Shown here: positions 1 through 6,519 of the stretch, in pieces
Layout of the letters: every line of letters starts with the position of its first letter
How positions within the stretch are numbered: position 1 is the first letter of the stretch
From: an uncultured Rhodospirillaceae bacterium
GTDB taxonomy: Bacteria; Pseudomonadota; Alphaproteobacteria; RF32; CAG-239
DNA length: 7,032 nt
Direction of reading: 5' to 3'
NCBI GenBank assembly: GCA_900313185.1
Contig: OMQI01000004.1
Span: 1 to 7,032, forward strand
Translations under genes and position numbers: made by a program
Notes under the pieces: generated by a model
Database searches by the model: none
Told to the model about the DNA's origin: nothing
The model's input: only the letters and a program-made list of their open reading frames with translations

Positions 1-205
1 AAAGACGGGTGGATGTTAGCAACTATTAGTAACACGACGAATAGTCCTACCTATTTGGCAGAGCCTTTATTCGGTAGGCATCCACCCATAGATAACCGCT
101 AATGCAGCCAATCCAAGAGGGATGCCTGACAATCATTAAATTGCCCTTATGACTATTAGGGTTGCTAAACCCACAGCCTGAGCTGGCAGCTCAGACAATT
201 GTAGG
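1..205 (+). ncRNA. Candidate structured ncRNA, possibly HEARO/omega-RNA-like (5' side may be cut)
   Basis: No gene covers this stretch, but it is full of perfect complementary segments. Bases 7-15 (GGGTGGATG) pair with 79-87 (CATCCACCC), enclosing two hairpins: 22-27 with 40-45 (ACTATT/AATAGT) and 46-51 with 73-78 (CCTACC/GGTAGG). Further along are 111-114/120-123, 130-133/140-143, a GGGTT-GCTA-AACCC hairpin at 159-172 and TGAGCT-GGC-AGCTCA at 179-193. Bases 16-23 (TTAGCAAC) are the exact reverse complement of 161-168 (GTTGCTAA), so the GCTA loop of the 159-172 hairpin can form a pseudoknot with 17-20. A hand count gives 92 G/C in the first 200 bases, more GC-rich than the flanking genes look. 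The multi-stem layout with a pseudoknot recalls HEARO (omega) RNAs, the guide RNAs of IscB nucleases, but this is a memory-level resemblance, not a model match. Strand is uncertain: the pairs are nearly all Watson-Crick and so work on both strands. No promoter, terminator or partner gene is visible. Confidence 0.45.
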
Positions 206-233
206 ATATAACAGATAATTATTAAATGCAATA

Positions 234-2270
234 TTAAATTGTGCCGGTAGTAAACAGCTTAAAATATTTATATACCGAGCCTTGCGGTGATGACCAACTA
301 AAATCATCTGCCATTGCCTGACATTGCATTTTGTGCAATACGTCAGGAGCCACATAATAACAGCGTAAGGCTTTTTCTAATGCTGCTTCATAGGCATTCA
401 GATTGTTTTTCAAACGTTGTGCCATCAGATTTGAACCATAAATTTTTTCTCCTCCGGCAAAAAAAGCCTCGGTTCTAAAGCCGTCCACACCATCTTCAAT
501 GGTATCAACCAACCCGCCGGTGGATGTGGCAATCGGTAATGTTCCCTTTGCCATGGCTTCCATTTGTGTCAACCCGCACGGCTCAAAATACGAAGGCATC
601 ATATAAAAATCCGCCGCCAATTGAACACAATACGCAAACTGGTCTTTATAGCCACGAAAAACAAATATACGTTTGGCAAAATCACGGAAAATCTGCTTAG
701 CATTATCTTTCAAAGTCATTAAGTCGCTGTATAAATCTTTATTACCCGCCCCGCCTAAAATAAATATCGGAAAGCTGTCCGGAGAGTTTTTATAGCGGTC
801 AATAATATGGAGTATGGCATTAATCGCCACGTCATATCCTTTTTGCTCAACCATTCGGCTGGTCATACAAATAATCGGCAATCTCTCGGCATCGGCCAAC
901 AAATCGGCAACATCGTCAAATTTATACAAATCAATCAGCGGAATTACCTGTTCTTTATATTTTTCATCGGTCGCCAAACGAGAGAGCAGTTTGATACATT
1001 CTTTTTTGTTATGAAGTTTGGCACTCAAATTATTTTCATCATAAAACTTAAAATCGGTAATTTTGAAGAACTGATTTATTTCGGCGATTTTCTTGGCATT
1101 TGGTGAAATAAGGCGTTTTTCGTAACCGTTTACTATACCGTAAAAATTGCGATAATTTTTGCGGATTTTCAAAATATCACGAAAGTCAAAACCGAAACTT
1201 TTTTCGCTGGATACTTCTTCCATATAGTTTTTGGAAACGGTGATAATTCTATCTGCCAAATGCATATTTGCCGAAGCTTGATTATACGTATCACCAACAA
1301 TCAAAGTATTAACGGTGCGAGGATTACTGTTCTTAACAGCTTTGGCGTTTTTCAGCACCAAAGTCGCCAAATCGCCGTAAAGCGAATTAAGAATCCGTGA
1401 TGTATTGTCATAATCCCAACCTTGATAACCCATATGGTGAGCAATATGTATTATCGGAATATTTCTGATTTTATCGGCAATACTCATATCCATTCTGCCG
1501 GCGTATACTTTAGCCAGTGTCAAATATTTTGTAAGTCCGGACAAGGCTCCGCTATGCCAATCATTGGCGATTAAAATATTCGGCATTGCTATATTTTTAT
1601 CGGGATTGAGAGCCAAACTTTCCAAAATGCAATATACCGCTTTGGAAAAGAAGGCAAATTTTTCCACTTCATCCACTTCGTTAATATTACGCACATAACA
1701 ACCGGTTTGTCCTGACGGATTTTTTGCTGACGGATTTATGCTGAAAAAATGGTCATTACGCAAAAAGTAATAAGTAACACCGTTTAATTCACCGCTATAA
1801 ATATCCACCGCAAAATCACGAATTTTTGTTTTACCGGCAAATGCGACTTTCAATGTTTTTATTTTTTTAACTTTCAGCGATTTACTCTCGGCTCCGGTAT
1901 ACACACCGTCATTAAGTTCGGCTTTTTTCTTTCCGGTATCGCCTAAATACATCGGAGTTACGATTGATATATTATGTTTTCCGGCGGCAAATACGGTATT
2001 GAAATTTTCCGGCAATTCGGATGCCACCATTCCCAAACCGCCACACTTCATAAAAGTAGCGGTTTCTGCACTTATCATCCATGCATTTATTTGCTTAATT
2101 TCCGGCCATTCTTTATTGCTTAAGCATTGTCGCTTTGACATATTTTGCATTTTTATGAGGAGCTCGTTATGCGGAACGCCATAGTTTATCAAAAACTTTT
2201 TCTTATTAAAATTGTTCGGTAAATATTCAAAAACTTTATCACTACCGGCACCGATTACAACAGCACACAT
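234..2270 (-). CDS. glgA: Glycogen synthase (ADP-glucose type, GT5 family), long form
   Basis: The product, 678 residues, should extend alpha-1,4-glucan chains from a nucleotide sugar (ADP-glucose in bacteria) in the cytoplasm, building glycogen. GT5 landmarks appear in order: the KxGGL nucleotide-sugar loop at residues 75-79 (KCGGL), ANDWHSGAL at 235-243, HHMGYQG at 278-284, NGYE at 381-384 (NGVD in E. coli), SRMVEQKG at 471-478 with the expected Arg472 and Lys477, and FEPCGLTQMEAMAKG at 562-576 with the catalytic-site Glu563, followed by TGGLVDTI at 584-591. Both Rossmann-like halves are therefore complete. It is about 200 residues longer than E. coli GlgA (477), through about 60 extra residues before KxGGL and insertions, for example between residues 384 and 465. 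The ATG at 2270 is supported by GGAGA at 2285-2281, ten bases upstream; internal Met41 or Met44 are alternatives. It is transcribed alone, divergently from grpE. No other glycogen gene and no clear terminator is in view. Family assignment is firm; the physiological role is inferred. Confidence 0.93.
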   Translation of the reverse strand: MCAVVIGAGSDKVFEYLPNNFNKKKFLINYGVPHNELLIKMQNMSKRQCLSNKEWPEIKQINAWMISAETATFMKCGGLGMVASELPENFNTVFAAGKHNISIVTPMYLGDTGKKKAELNDGVYTGAESKSLKVKKIKTLKVAFAGKTKIRDFAVDIYSGELNGVTYYFLRNDHFFSINPSAKNPSGQTGCYVRNINEVDEVEKFAFFSKAVYCILESLALNPDKNIAMPNILIANDWHSGALSGLTKYLTLAKVYAGRMDMSIADKIRNIPIIHIAHHMGYQGWDYDNTSRILNSLYGDLATLVLKNAKAVKNSNPRTVNTLIVGDTYNQASANMHLADRIITVSKNYMEEVSSEKSFGFDFRDILKIRKNYRNFYGIVNGYEKRLISPNAKKIAEINQFFKITDFKFYDENNLSAKLHNKKECIKLLSRLATDEKYKEQVIPLIDLYKFDDVADLLADAERLPIICMTSRMVEQKGYDVAINAILHIIDRYKNSPDSFPIFILGGAGNKDLYSDLMTLKDNAKQIFRDFAKRIFVFRGYKDQFAYCVQLAADFYMMPSYFEPCGLTQMEAMAKGTLPIATSTGGLVDTIEDGVDGFRTEAFFAGGEKIYGSNLMAQRLKNNLNAYEAALEKALRCYYVAPDVLHKMQCQAMADDFSWSSPQGSVYKYFKLFTTGTI

Positions 2271-2308
2271 CTGCTTTCTTTCTCCACATAAAATATATTA
2301 CATCACAC

Positions 2309-2337
2309 ATTATAGCGCATTTATTTATAACCTTCAA
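2309..2337 (-). promoter_or_regulatory. Sigma70-type promoter of glgA
   Basis: Read on the minus strand, TTGAAG (2337-2332) and a perfect TATAAT (2314-2309) are separated by 17 bases. The -10 box lies 38 bases upstream of the glgA ATG, leaving a short leader that contains the GGAGA ribosome binding site. The -35 box matches the consensus at four of six positions. Confidence 0.65.
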
Positions 2338-2350
2338 TAAAAAACTACAC

Positions 2351-2379
2351 TTGACTTGTTAAAGATTACTTACTAAATT
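2351..2379 (+). promoter_or_regulatory. Probable sigma70-type promoter of grpE
   Basis: TTGACT (2351-2356, five of six consensus bases) is followed after 17 bases by TAAATT (2374-2379, four of six), about 40 bases before the grpE start. It is back to back with the glgA promoter, with 13 bases between the two -35 boxes. A heat-shock sigma32 promoter would be expected for a chaperone gene; CTTG occurs at 2350-2353, but I see no convincing sigma32 -10 box. No HrcA operator precedes the gene. Confidence 0.5.
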
Positions 2380-2418
2380 CTAATTAAGTATAAAATAATA
2401 TTCCAAATTAAAGAGGCA

Positions 2419-2991
2419 ATGATGAACGAGCAAAAAAAATACGAAAATGAAAAAAAAGAACATAAAACTCTCAATACCGAAGATAAAAATGAAAATAAAA
2501 ATGCGGAAAATTCCAAAGAGAGTAAAGATGAATTGCAAACTTTGAAAGAAGAAAACGCAAAGTTAAAAGATTCTTCTTTGCGGGCATACGCCGAGGCGGA
2601 AAATACCAAAAAACGCTGCCAGCAGGAAATTGAAAAAATTTCCAAATATGCAATTTCGGAATTTGCCAAAGAACTTTTGGGAGTTGCCGATAATTTGCAA
2701 CGTGCAATGACTTCAGCAAAAGATATAGACAACGAACAATGCAAAGCTTTGTTGCAAGGTGTAGAGATGACGCAAAAAGAGTTAACCAAAGTTTTTGCCA
2801 AATTCGGTATTAAAAAAGTTGATTGTCTGGACACGGTTTTTGATCCTAATCTGGAGCGTGTGGTGCAAGAAATTGAAGATAAGGAAAAACCGGCCGGCAC
2901 CGTGATTGCCGAATTGCAATCGGCCTATACCATAAATGACCGAATTTTACGTGAAGCTATGGTTATTGTTACCAAAGGCGGCAAAAAATAA
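2419..2991 (+). CDS. grpE: GrpE, nucleotide exchange factor of the DnaK (Hsp70) chaperone
   Basis: GrpE dimers bind the DnaK ATPase domain in the cytoplasm and release ADP, driving the DnaK-DnaJ folding cycle. The product has 190 residues, a normal length. Residues 1-48 are very charged and Lys/Glu/Asn-rich, as in the disordered GrpE N terminus. A long helix predicted to form the dimer coiled coil follows at about 35-75 (LRAYAEAENTKKR). The conserved core FAKELLGVADNLQRAM is at 82-97. The C-terminal beta domain holds FDPNLERVV (141-149), KPAGTVIAEL (157-166) and INDRILREAMVIVTKGG (172-188). The family His of the FDPxxH motif is Glu146 here. Two ATGs are adjacent, at 2419 and 2422; AGAGG at 2412-2416 lies 2 bases from the first and 5 from the second, so 2422 may be the true start. 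The gene stands alone between its own promoter and terminator, without hrcA, dnaK or dnaJ beside it. Confidence 0.95.
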   Translation: MMNEQKKYENEKKEHKTLNTEDKNENKNAENSKESKDELQTLKEENAKLKDSSLRAYAEAENTKKRCQQEIEKISKYAISEFAKELLGVADNLQRAMTSAKDIDNEQCKALLQGVEMTQKELTKVFAKFGIKKVDCLDTVFDPNLERVVQEIEDKEKPAGTVIAELQSAYTINDRILREAMVIVTKGGKK

Positions 2992-3011
2992 CTTTTTTAA
3001 CAGTAATGTTT

Positions 3012-3039
3012 AAGCACTCATATTTTTGAGTGCTTTTTT
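3012..3039 (+). terminator. Intrinsic terminator after grpE
   Basis: A perfect 9-bp stem, AAGCACTCA (3012-3020) with TGAGTGCTT (3027-3035), closes a 6-base loop and runs into a T tract (3034-3039). It begins 20 bases after the grpE stop codon and separates grpE from the lptF operon. The inner arms AGCACTC/GAGTGCT also match the core of the CIRCE/HrcA operator, but with an 8-base rather than 9-base spacer, so a terminator is the simpler reading. Confidence 0.88.
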
Positions 3040-3062
3040 GTTGCATATCTTGCAAATAGTTG

Positions 3063-3091
3063 TTTCAATATTGAAAAATAACCGTTATACT
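3063..3091 (+). promoter_or_regulatory. Possible promoter of the lptF-lptD-surA operon
   Basis: TATACT at 3086-3091 matches the sigma70 -10 consensus at five of six positions; a weak TTTCAA lies 17 bases upstream at 3063-3068. A promoter is expected here because a strong terminator precedes it. If this box is used, transcription would start about at the lptF ATG (3099), giving a leaderless or nearly leaderless mRNA, which fits the absence of a ribosome binding site. The poor -35 box keeps confidence low. Confidence 0.35.
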
Positions 3092-3098
3092 TCCGCCT

Positions 3099-4214
3099 AT
3101 GAAAATATTGAGTAAATATATAACCAAACAAATTTTCATCGGCTTTTTGCTGATTTCTTTTTCATTGCTTGCTATGCTCTGGCTTACGCAATCGTTGAGG
3201 TTTGTTGAAATGGTTACCAGACAGGGTTTACCGGTTTATTTATTTACTGAAATGACTTCTCTTTTGATGCCGCGTATTTTTAATGTGTTATCGCCTATAG
3301 CGGTATTTGTTGCGGTATTGTTCGTTTATAACCGATTAATCAGTGATCGAGAATTGGTAGTTATGCAATCGGCCGGTGTCAAACCGAGTGAGAGTGCCAA
3401 ACCGGCTTTAATTATCGGTATTTTAATGTCTGTTTTCAACATCTATATAATGAACTGGGCTATCCCACAAGCTGAAAGCCACTTTCGTGAATTGGAATGG
3501 AAAGTCAGAAACAATATTACTCAAATGATTTTCCGTGAGGGAGAATTTACTCCTCTTAAAAACGGCATAACAATTTTCATTGATAAACATGAAAGTGACG
3601 GTTCGGTTTCGGGAATATTCGTGAGTGATGAGAGCAAACCCAATGTAAAAGTTACGCTTACCGCCGAAAAAGGACGTTTAATTCAAACGAAAAACGGTCC
3701 TCGTATTCTTTTCATTAACGGGGTACGCCAAGAAATCGATAAAACAAATTTCAAATTTAATTCATTGGCATTTTCTCGCTATTCAGCAGAGTTCAACAAT
3801 ACCGGAAGTTCCCAGAAAAAAGCAGAATCCGTACGTGAAAAAAACATTTTTGAGTTACTTAATTCGGCAAACGATAACACATTATCTCCTCAAGATGTGC
3901 GCAAAAACATAGTGGAAGGTCATCGTCGAATTATTTATCCATTTTTCAATTTGGTTTTCGCATTGCTGGCTTGCACCGGACTTTTGATATGTTTGTTTAA
4001 TCGCCGTGGACAAGTAAAAGTAATCGCATTGGAAGTATTTTTTATGATATTGATAAGCGGCACAGATTTGGCATTAACCAATTTAGCAGGGAAAACATTG
4101 TTCGTGTTGCCGTTTTTATATATGAATTGTATTATTCCGCTGTTTGCGTGTTTCTACTTATTATGTTTTTATAATCCGTTCTATTTTCATCATCGAAAAA
4201 TGTTAAGGTCATAG
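3099..4214 (+). CDS. lptF: LPS export ABC transporter permease LptF (YjgP/YjgQ family)
   Basis: LptF, with LptG and the LptB ATPase, forms the inner-membrane LptB2FG machine that extracts LPS and passes it through LptC and LptA towards LptD. The product has 371 residues, normal for the family. Six membrane segments are readable at about 11-29, 58-78, 101-120, 279-300, 306-326 and 333-357. The large periplasmic part between segments 3 and 4 (about 121-278) is the beta-jellyroll domain. The cytoplasmic loop SDRELVVMQSAG (82-93) is the conserved coupling helix that contacts LptB. LRFVEMVTRQGLP (33-45) and the NRLISDRELVVM context look like alphaproteobacterial LptF rather than LptG, though the two families are close paralogues. 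The ATG at 3099 fits the family start (MKILSKYI), and the frame is closed by a stop at 3072, but no Shine-Dalgarno sequence precedes it. The stop lies 2 bases before lptD, so the two are co-transcribed. lptG does not follow. Confidence 0.9.
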   Translation: MKILSKYITKQIFIGFLLISFSLLAMLWLTQSLRFVEMVTRQGLPVYLFTEMTSLLMPRIFNVLSPIAVFVAVLFVYNRLISDRELVVMQSAGVKPSESAKPALIIGILMSVFNIYIMNWAIPQAESHFRELEWKVRNNITQMIFREGEFTPLKNGITIFIDKHESDGSVSGIFVSDESKPNVKVTLTAEKGRLIQTKNGPRILFINGVRQEIDKTNFKFNSLAFSRYSAEFNNTGSSQKKAESVREKNIFELLNSANDNTLSPQDVRKNIVEGHRRIIYPFFNLVFALLACTGLLICLFNRRGQVKVIALEVFFMILISGTDLALTNLAGKTLFVLPFLYMNCIIPLFACFYLLCFYNPFYFHHRKMLRS

Positions 4215-4216
4215 AA

Positions 4217-6502
4217 ATGAAAAATAATTTATTAAAAATATGGTTTACATCTGTTTTGGCGATATTATGCGCTTATCCGGCTTTTGCCGTTACGGAAGCC
4301 GGAGAAATTCAGAGAAAGGAAAATAAACCTCCGAAAACAGGTATGTTTGTTACCAACAATATTGCCGACCTTAGTCTCGGAAAAGATACGGAAAGCACAG
4401 AGGAAGATAGAGTTGAGCCTATTGATTTCAGCGCCGATGAAATGATTAATGATGAAAAAGCTTCAACAGTTACTGCTGTCGGTAATGTTGAAATTAAATA
4501 TAATAATATGCGATTGGTAACCGACAAGTTGGTTTATAATCAGGAAAAAGATACCATTGTTGCCAGCGGAAAGACTTTTCTTTATACACCGGACGGTGCC
4601 GTAATAAATTCAACTTATGTAAATTTGGCAGACAGTATGTCGGTCGGTGATATGTATAATATTAAGGCATTGCTCAAAGATAAATCTACCGTTACCGCAG
4701 AACGTTTCAGAAGAAAAGACAATCAAACAAAAGTTTTGAGTTATGCCTCTTATACGGCTTGTGATATTTGCGAAGGTAAATCTCCTTTGTGGCAGGTAAA
4801 TGCTCGTAAAGTTCAGCATAACGAAAATACTAAAAATGTAAACTATAATGACGCCTTTGTATATATTAAGGGAGTTCCGGTATTTTATACTCCTTTCCTA
4901 ACCCATCCTGATCCGACGGTAAAGCGCCGTTCAGGCTTTTTGCAACCGACATTGGGGAGTTCAAGTTTCTTAAAGGCATATTTGCAACCACGTTATTTTT
5001 GGGCAGTTGATGATCAAACCAATGTATTGTTTGCACCGATATTTTCTTCCGATAAGGGAGTTATTTTAGCCGGTAATTACTCTCATTATTTTTACAATGC
5101 TTATACCGCCATTGATGCATCTTACCTTAATGATAATGATAAAAACTGGCCGGAAAACCGTGGTCATATTTTTGCAAACGGAATTTATGACATTAATAAT
5201 TATTGGCGAATGAAATATGACTGGAAATACGTTTCCGATTACATTTATTTGAAAGAAATGAGCTTGCCTTATAACGATAATGCTTGGTTAGATTCAAGTA
5301 TTGCGTTTGAGAGATTTTCCGGTCGTGATTATGTTTCGGTAGAGGCTTACTACTACAAGATGCTGAGTTATAACTTGCGCCGCCGAAATATCAATCAGTA
5401 TCGTTCTATTAATAATCGTAAGCCAACGGTTGTTCCGCTGATTGATTCTGAGTTTTTTACCGATCCGAGTTCAATCGGTTCATATTTCAGAAACCGCTTC
5501 AATACTGCCTCGATATATCATAAAAACGGAACAAATTCCCAGAGATTAACTGCTATAAACTCGTGGGAATTACCATATACCAGTCGTTTTGGTGAAAAAT
5601 ATCGTTTTGTAACTTCCTTAAAATCCGATATTTATTACATCAATAAATACTCACGTTATAATAATGATGACTTATATACAGGAACAACTACAAGATTTTT
5701 CCCGCAAGCCGGATTAGAATGGCGTTTACCATTTGTCAGAGCAACCAAACATACCAGACAGATAATTGAACCGGTGGTGGTAGGTGTAGCGGCTCCGAAT
5801 GGCGGAAACAAGGAAGATAAAATTCCGAATGACGACAGTGAAGATGCATATTTTGATGATACCAATGTGCTTGATTTGGACAGATATGCCGGATATGATC
5901 GCAACGATACCGGAAGTCGTGTGAGTTATGGTTTGCGTTGGAGTTCATACGGTGATATATTCGGAAGAACTTCAGCATTTATCGCCCAATCCTTTGAGCA
6001 AAATCGCAATTCATATTTTATGAATGCTTTGGATAGTCAAAAACGAGATCACACCAGTGATTATGTGGGACGTATCAACGCCGAACCTAATAAATATCTG
6101 GATCTTAACTATCGTTTCAGATTGGACAAGAAGACTCTTGACGCTAAATACAGCGAACTGAAAGCCAGCGTCGGACCTTCTTTCTTGCGCTTCAATGCTT
6201 CATACATTTTCCTTGAGGGTAATACTCATTATAATGACAGATATTCACAACGTAAGGAATTATATACGTCCGTTAAAGCCAAATTAACGCAATTTTGGTC
6301 AGTAAGAGTATATAACTTACAAGATATGACACCAAAAAGCCGCGGCTCGTTGGAACACGGCGGAAGTGTTATTTATGAAGATGAATGTTTCAAAGTTGAT
6401 ACCACTGTTAAAAAATATAACAGCAGTAACCCGGATTTGGATAACGATTATGAATTTGGCATAACGTTTTTCTTAAAAACAATCGGTAGTGTAGGTTCCT
6501 AA
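4217..6502 (+). CDS. lptD: LPS-assembly outer-membrane protein LptD (OstA/Imp)
   Basis: LptD is the outer-membrane barrel which, plugged by lipoprotein LptE, inserts LPS into the outer leaflet. The 761-residue product starts with a signal peptide (about 1-24; KNNLLK then a hydrophobic core, cleavage after AFA at 22-24). An N-terminal OstA/LptA-like jellyroll follows (about 67-165; DFSADEMI, AVGNVEIKYNN, LVTDKLVYNQEKDTIVASG), matching the periplasmic bridge. The barrel domain begins near 237 (RRSGFLQPTLGSSS) and keeps landmarks such as IEPVVVG (517-523), the FDDTNVLDLDRYAGYDR block (546-562) with YGLRW after it, and YEDECF (720-725). Mature cysteines are Cys182 and Cys185 (YTACDICEG) and Cys724; E. 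coli uses four in two inter-domain disulfides, so only one inter-domain bond is possible here. The ATG at 4217 is close behind lptF; AAGG at 4205-4208 is the likely ribosome binding site. SurA, encoded next, is a known folding helper of LptD in E. coli. Confidence 0.95.
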   Translation: MKNNLLKIWFTSVLAILCAYPAFAVTEAGEIQRKENKPPKTGMFVTNNIADLSLGKDTESTEEDRVEPIDFSADEMINDEKASTVTAVGNVEIKYNNMRLVTDKLVYNQEKDTIVASGKTFLYTPDGAVINSTYVNLADSMSVGDMYNIKALLKDKSTVTAERFRRKDNQTKVLSYASYTACDICEGKSPLWQVNARKVQHNENTKNVNYNDAFVYIKGVPVFYTPFLTHPDPTVKRRSGFLQPTLGSSSFLKAYLQPRYFWAVDDQTNVLFAPIFSSDKGVILAGNYSHYFYNAYTAIDASYLNDNDKNWPENRGHIFANGIYDINNYWRMKYDWKYVSDYIYLKEMSLPYNDNAWLDSSIAFERFSGRDYVSVEAYYYKMLSYNLRRRNINQYRSINNRKPTVVPLIDSEFFTDPSSIGSYFRNRFNTASIYHKNGTNSQRLTAINSWELPYTSRFGEKYRFVTSLKSDIYYINKYSRYNNDDLYTGTTTRFFPQAGLEWRLPFVRATKHTRQIIEPVVVGVAAPNGGNKEDKIPNDDSEDAYFDDTNVLDLDRYAGYDRNDTGSRVSYGLRWSSYGDIFGRTSAFIAQSFEQNRNSYFMNALDSQKRDHTSDYVGRINAEPNKYLDLNYRFRLDKKTLDAKYSELKASVGPSFLRFNASYIFLEGNTHYNDRYSQRKELYTSVKAKLTQFWSVRVYNLQDMTPKSRGSLEHGGSVIYEDECFKVDTTVKKYNSSNPDLDNDYEFGITFFLKTIGSVGS

Positions 6503-6519
6503 AACAATAAGGAGATAAA

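Noticed and set aside
100..142. A tmRNA-like tag frame (GCT AAT GCA GCC ... TAA) inside the left-edge RNA candidate
   Set aside because: The encoded peptide does not end in the hydrophobic Ala-rich tag of tmRNA, and no tRNA-like acceptor domain or T-loop is present; RNase P, 6S and SRP RNA signatures are also absent.
179..193. TGAGCT-GGC-AGCTCA hairpin as the terminator of glgA
   Set aside because: No T tract follows the stem on either strand, and it fits better as one helix of the RNA candidate.
807..1106. Plus-strand open frames within glgA
   Set aside because: They are antisense to a well-conserved GT5 gene, have no recognisable product and no ribosome binding site of note.
2350..2379. 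Heat-shock sigma32 promoter for grpE
   Set aside because: CTTG is present at 2350-2353, but no convincing sigma32 -10 box lies at the right distance, while a sigma70 reading with 17-base spacing fits.
2373..2900. Long minus-strand open frame opposite grpE (175 residues, Ser/Phe/Leu-rich)
   Set aside because: The Ser/Phe-rich composition is what the Lys/Glu-rich GrpE codons give when read backwards; GrpE itself is unmistakable.
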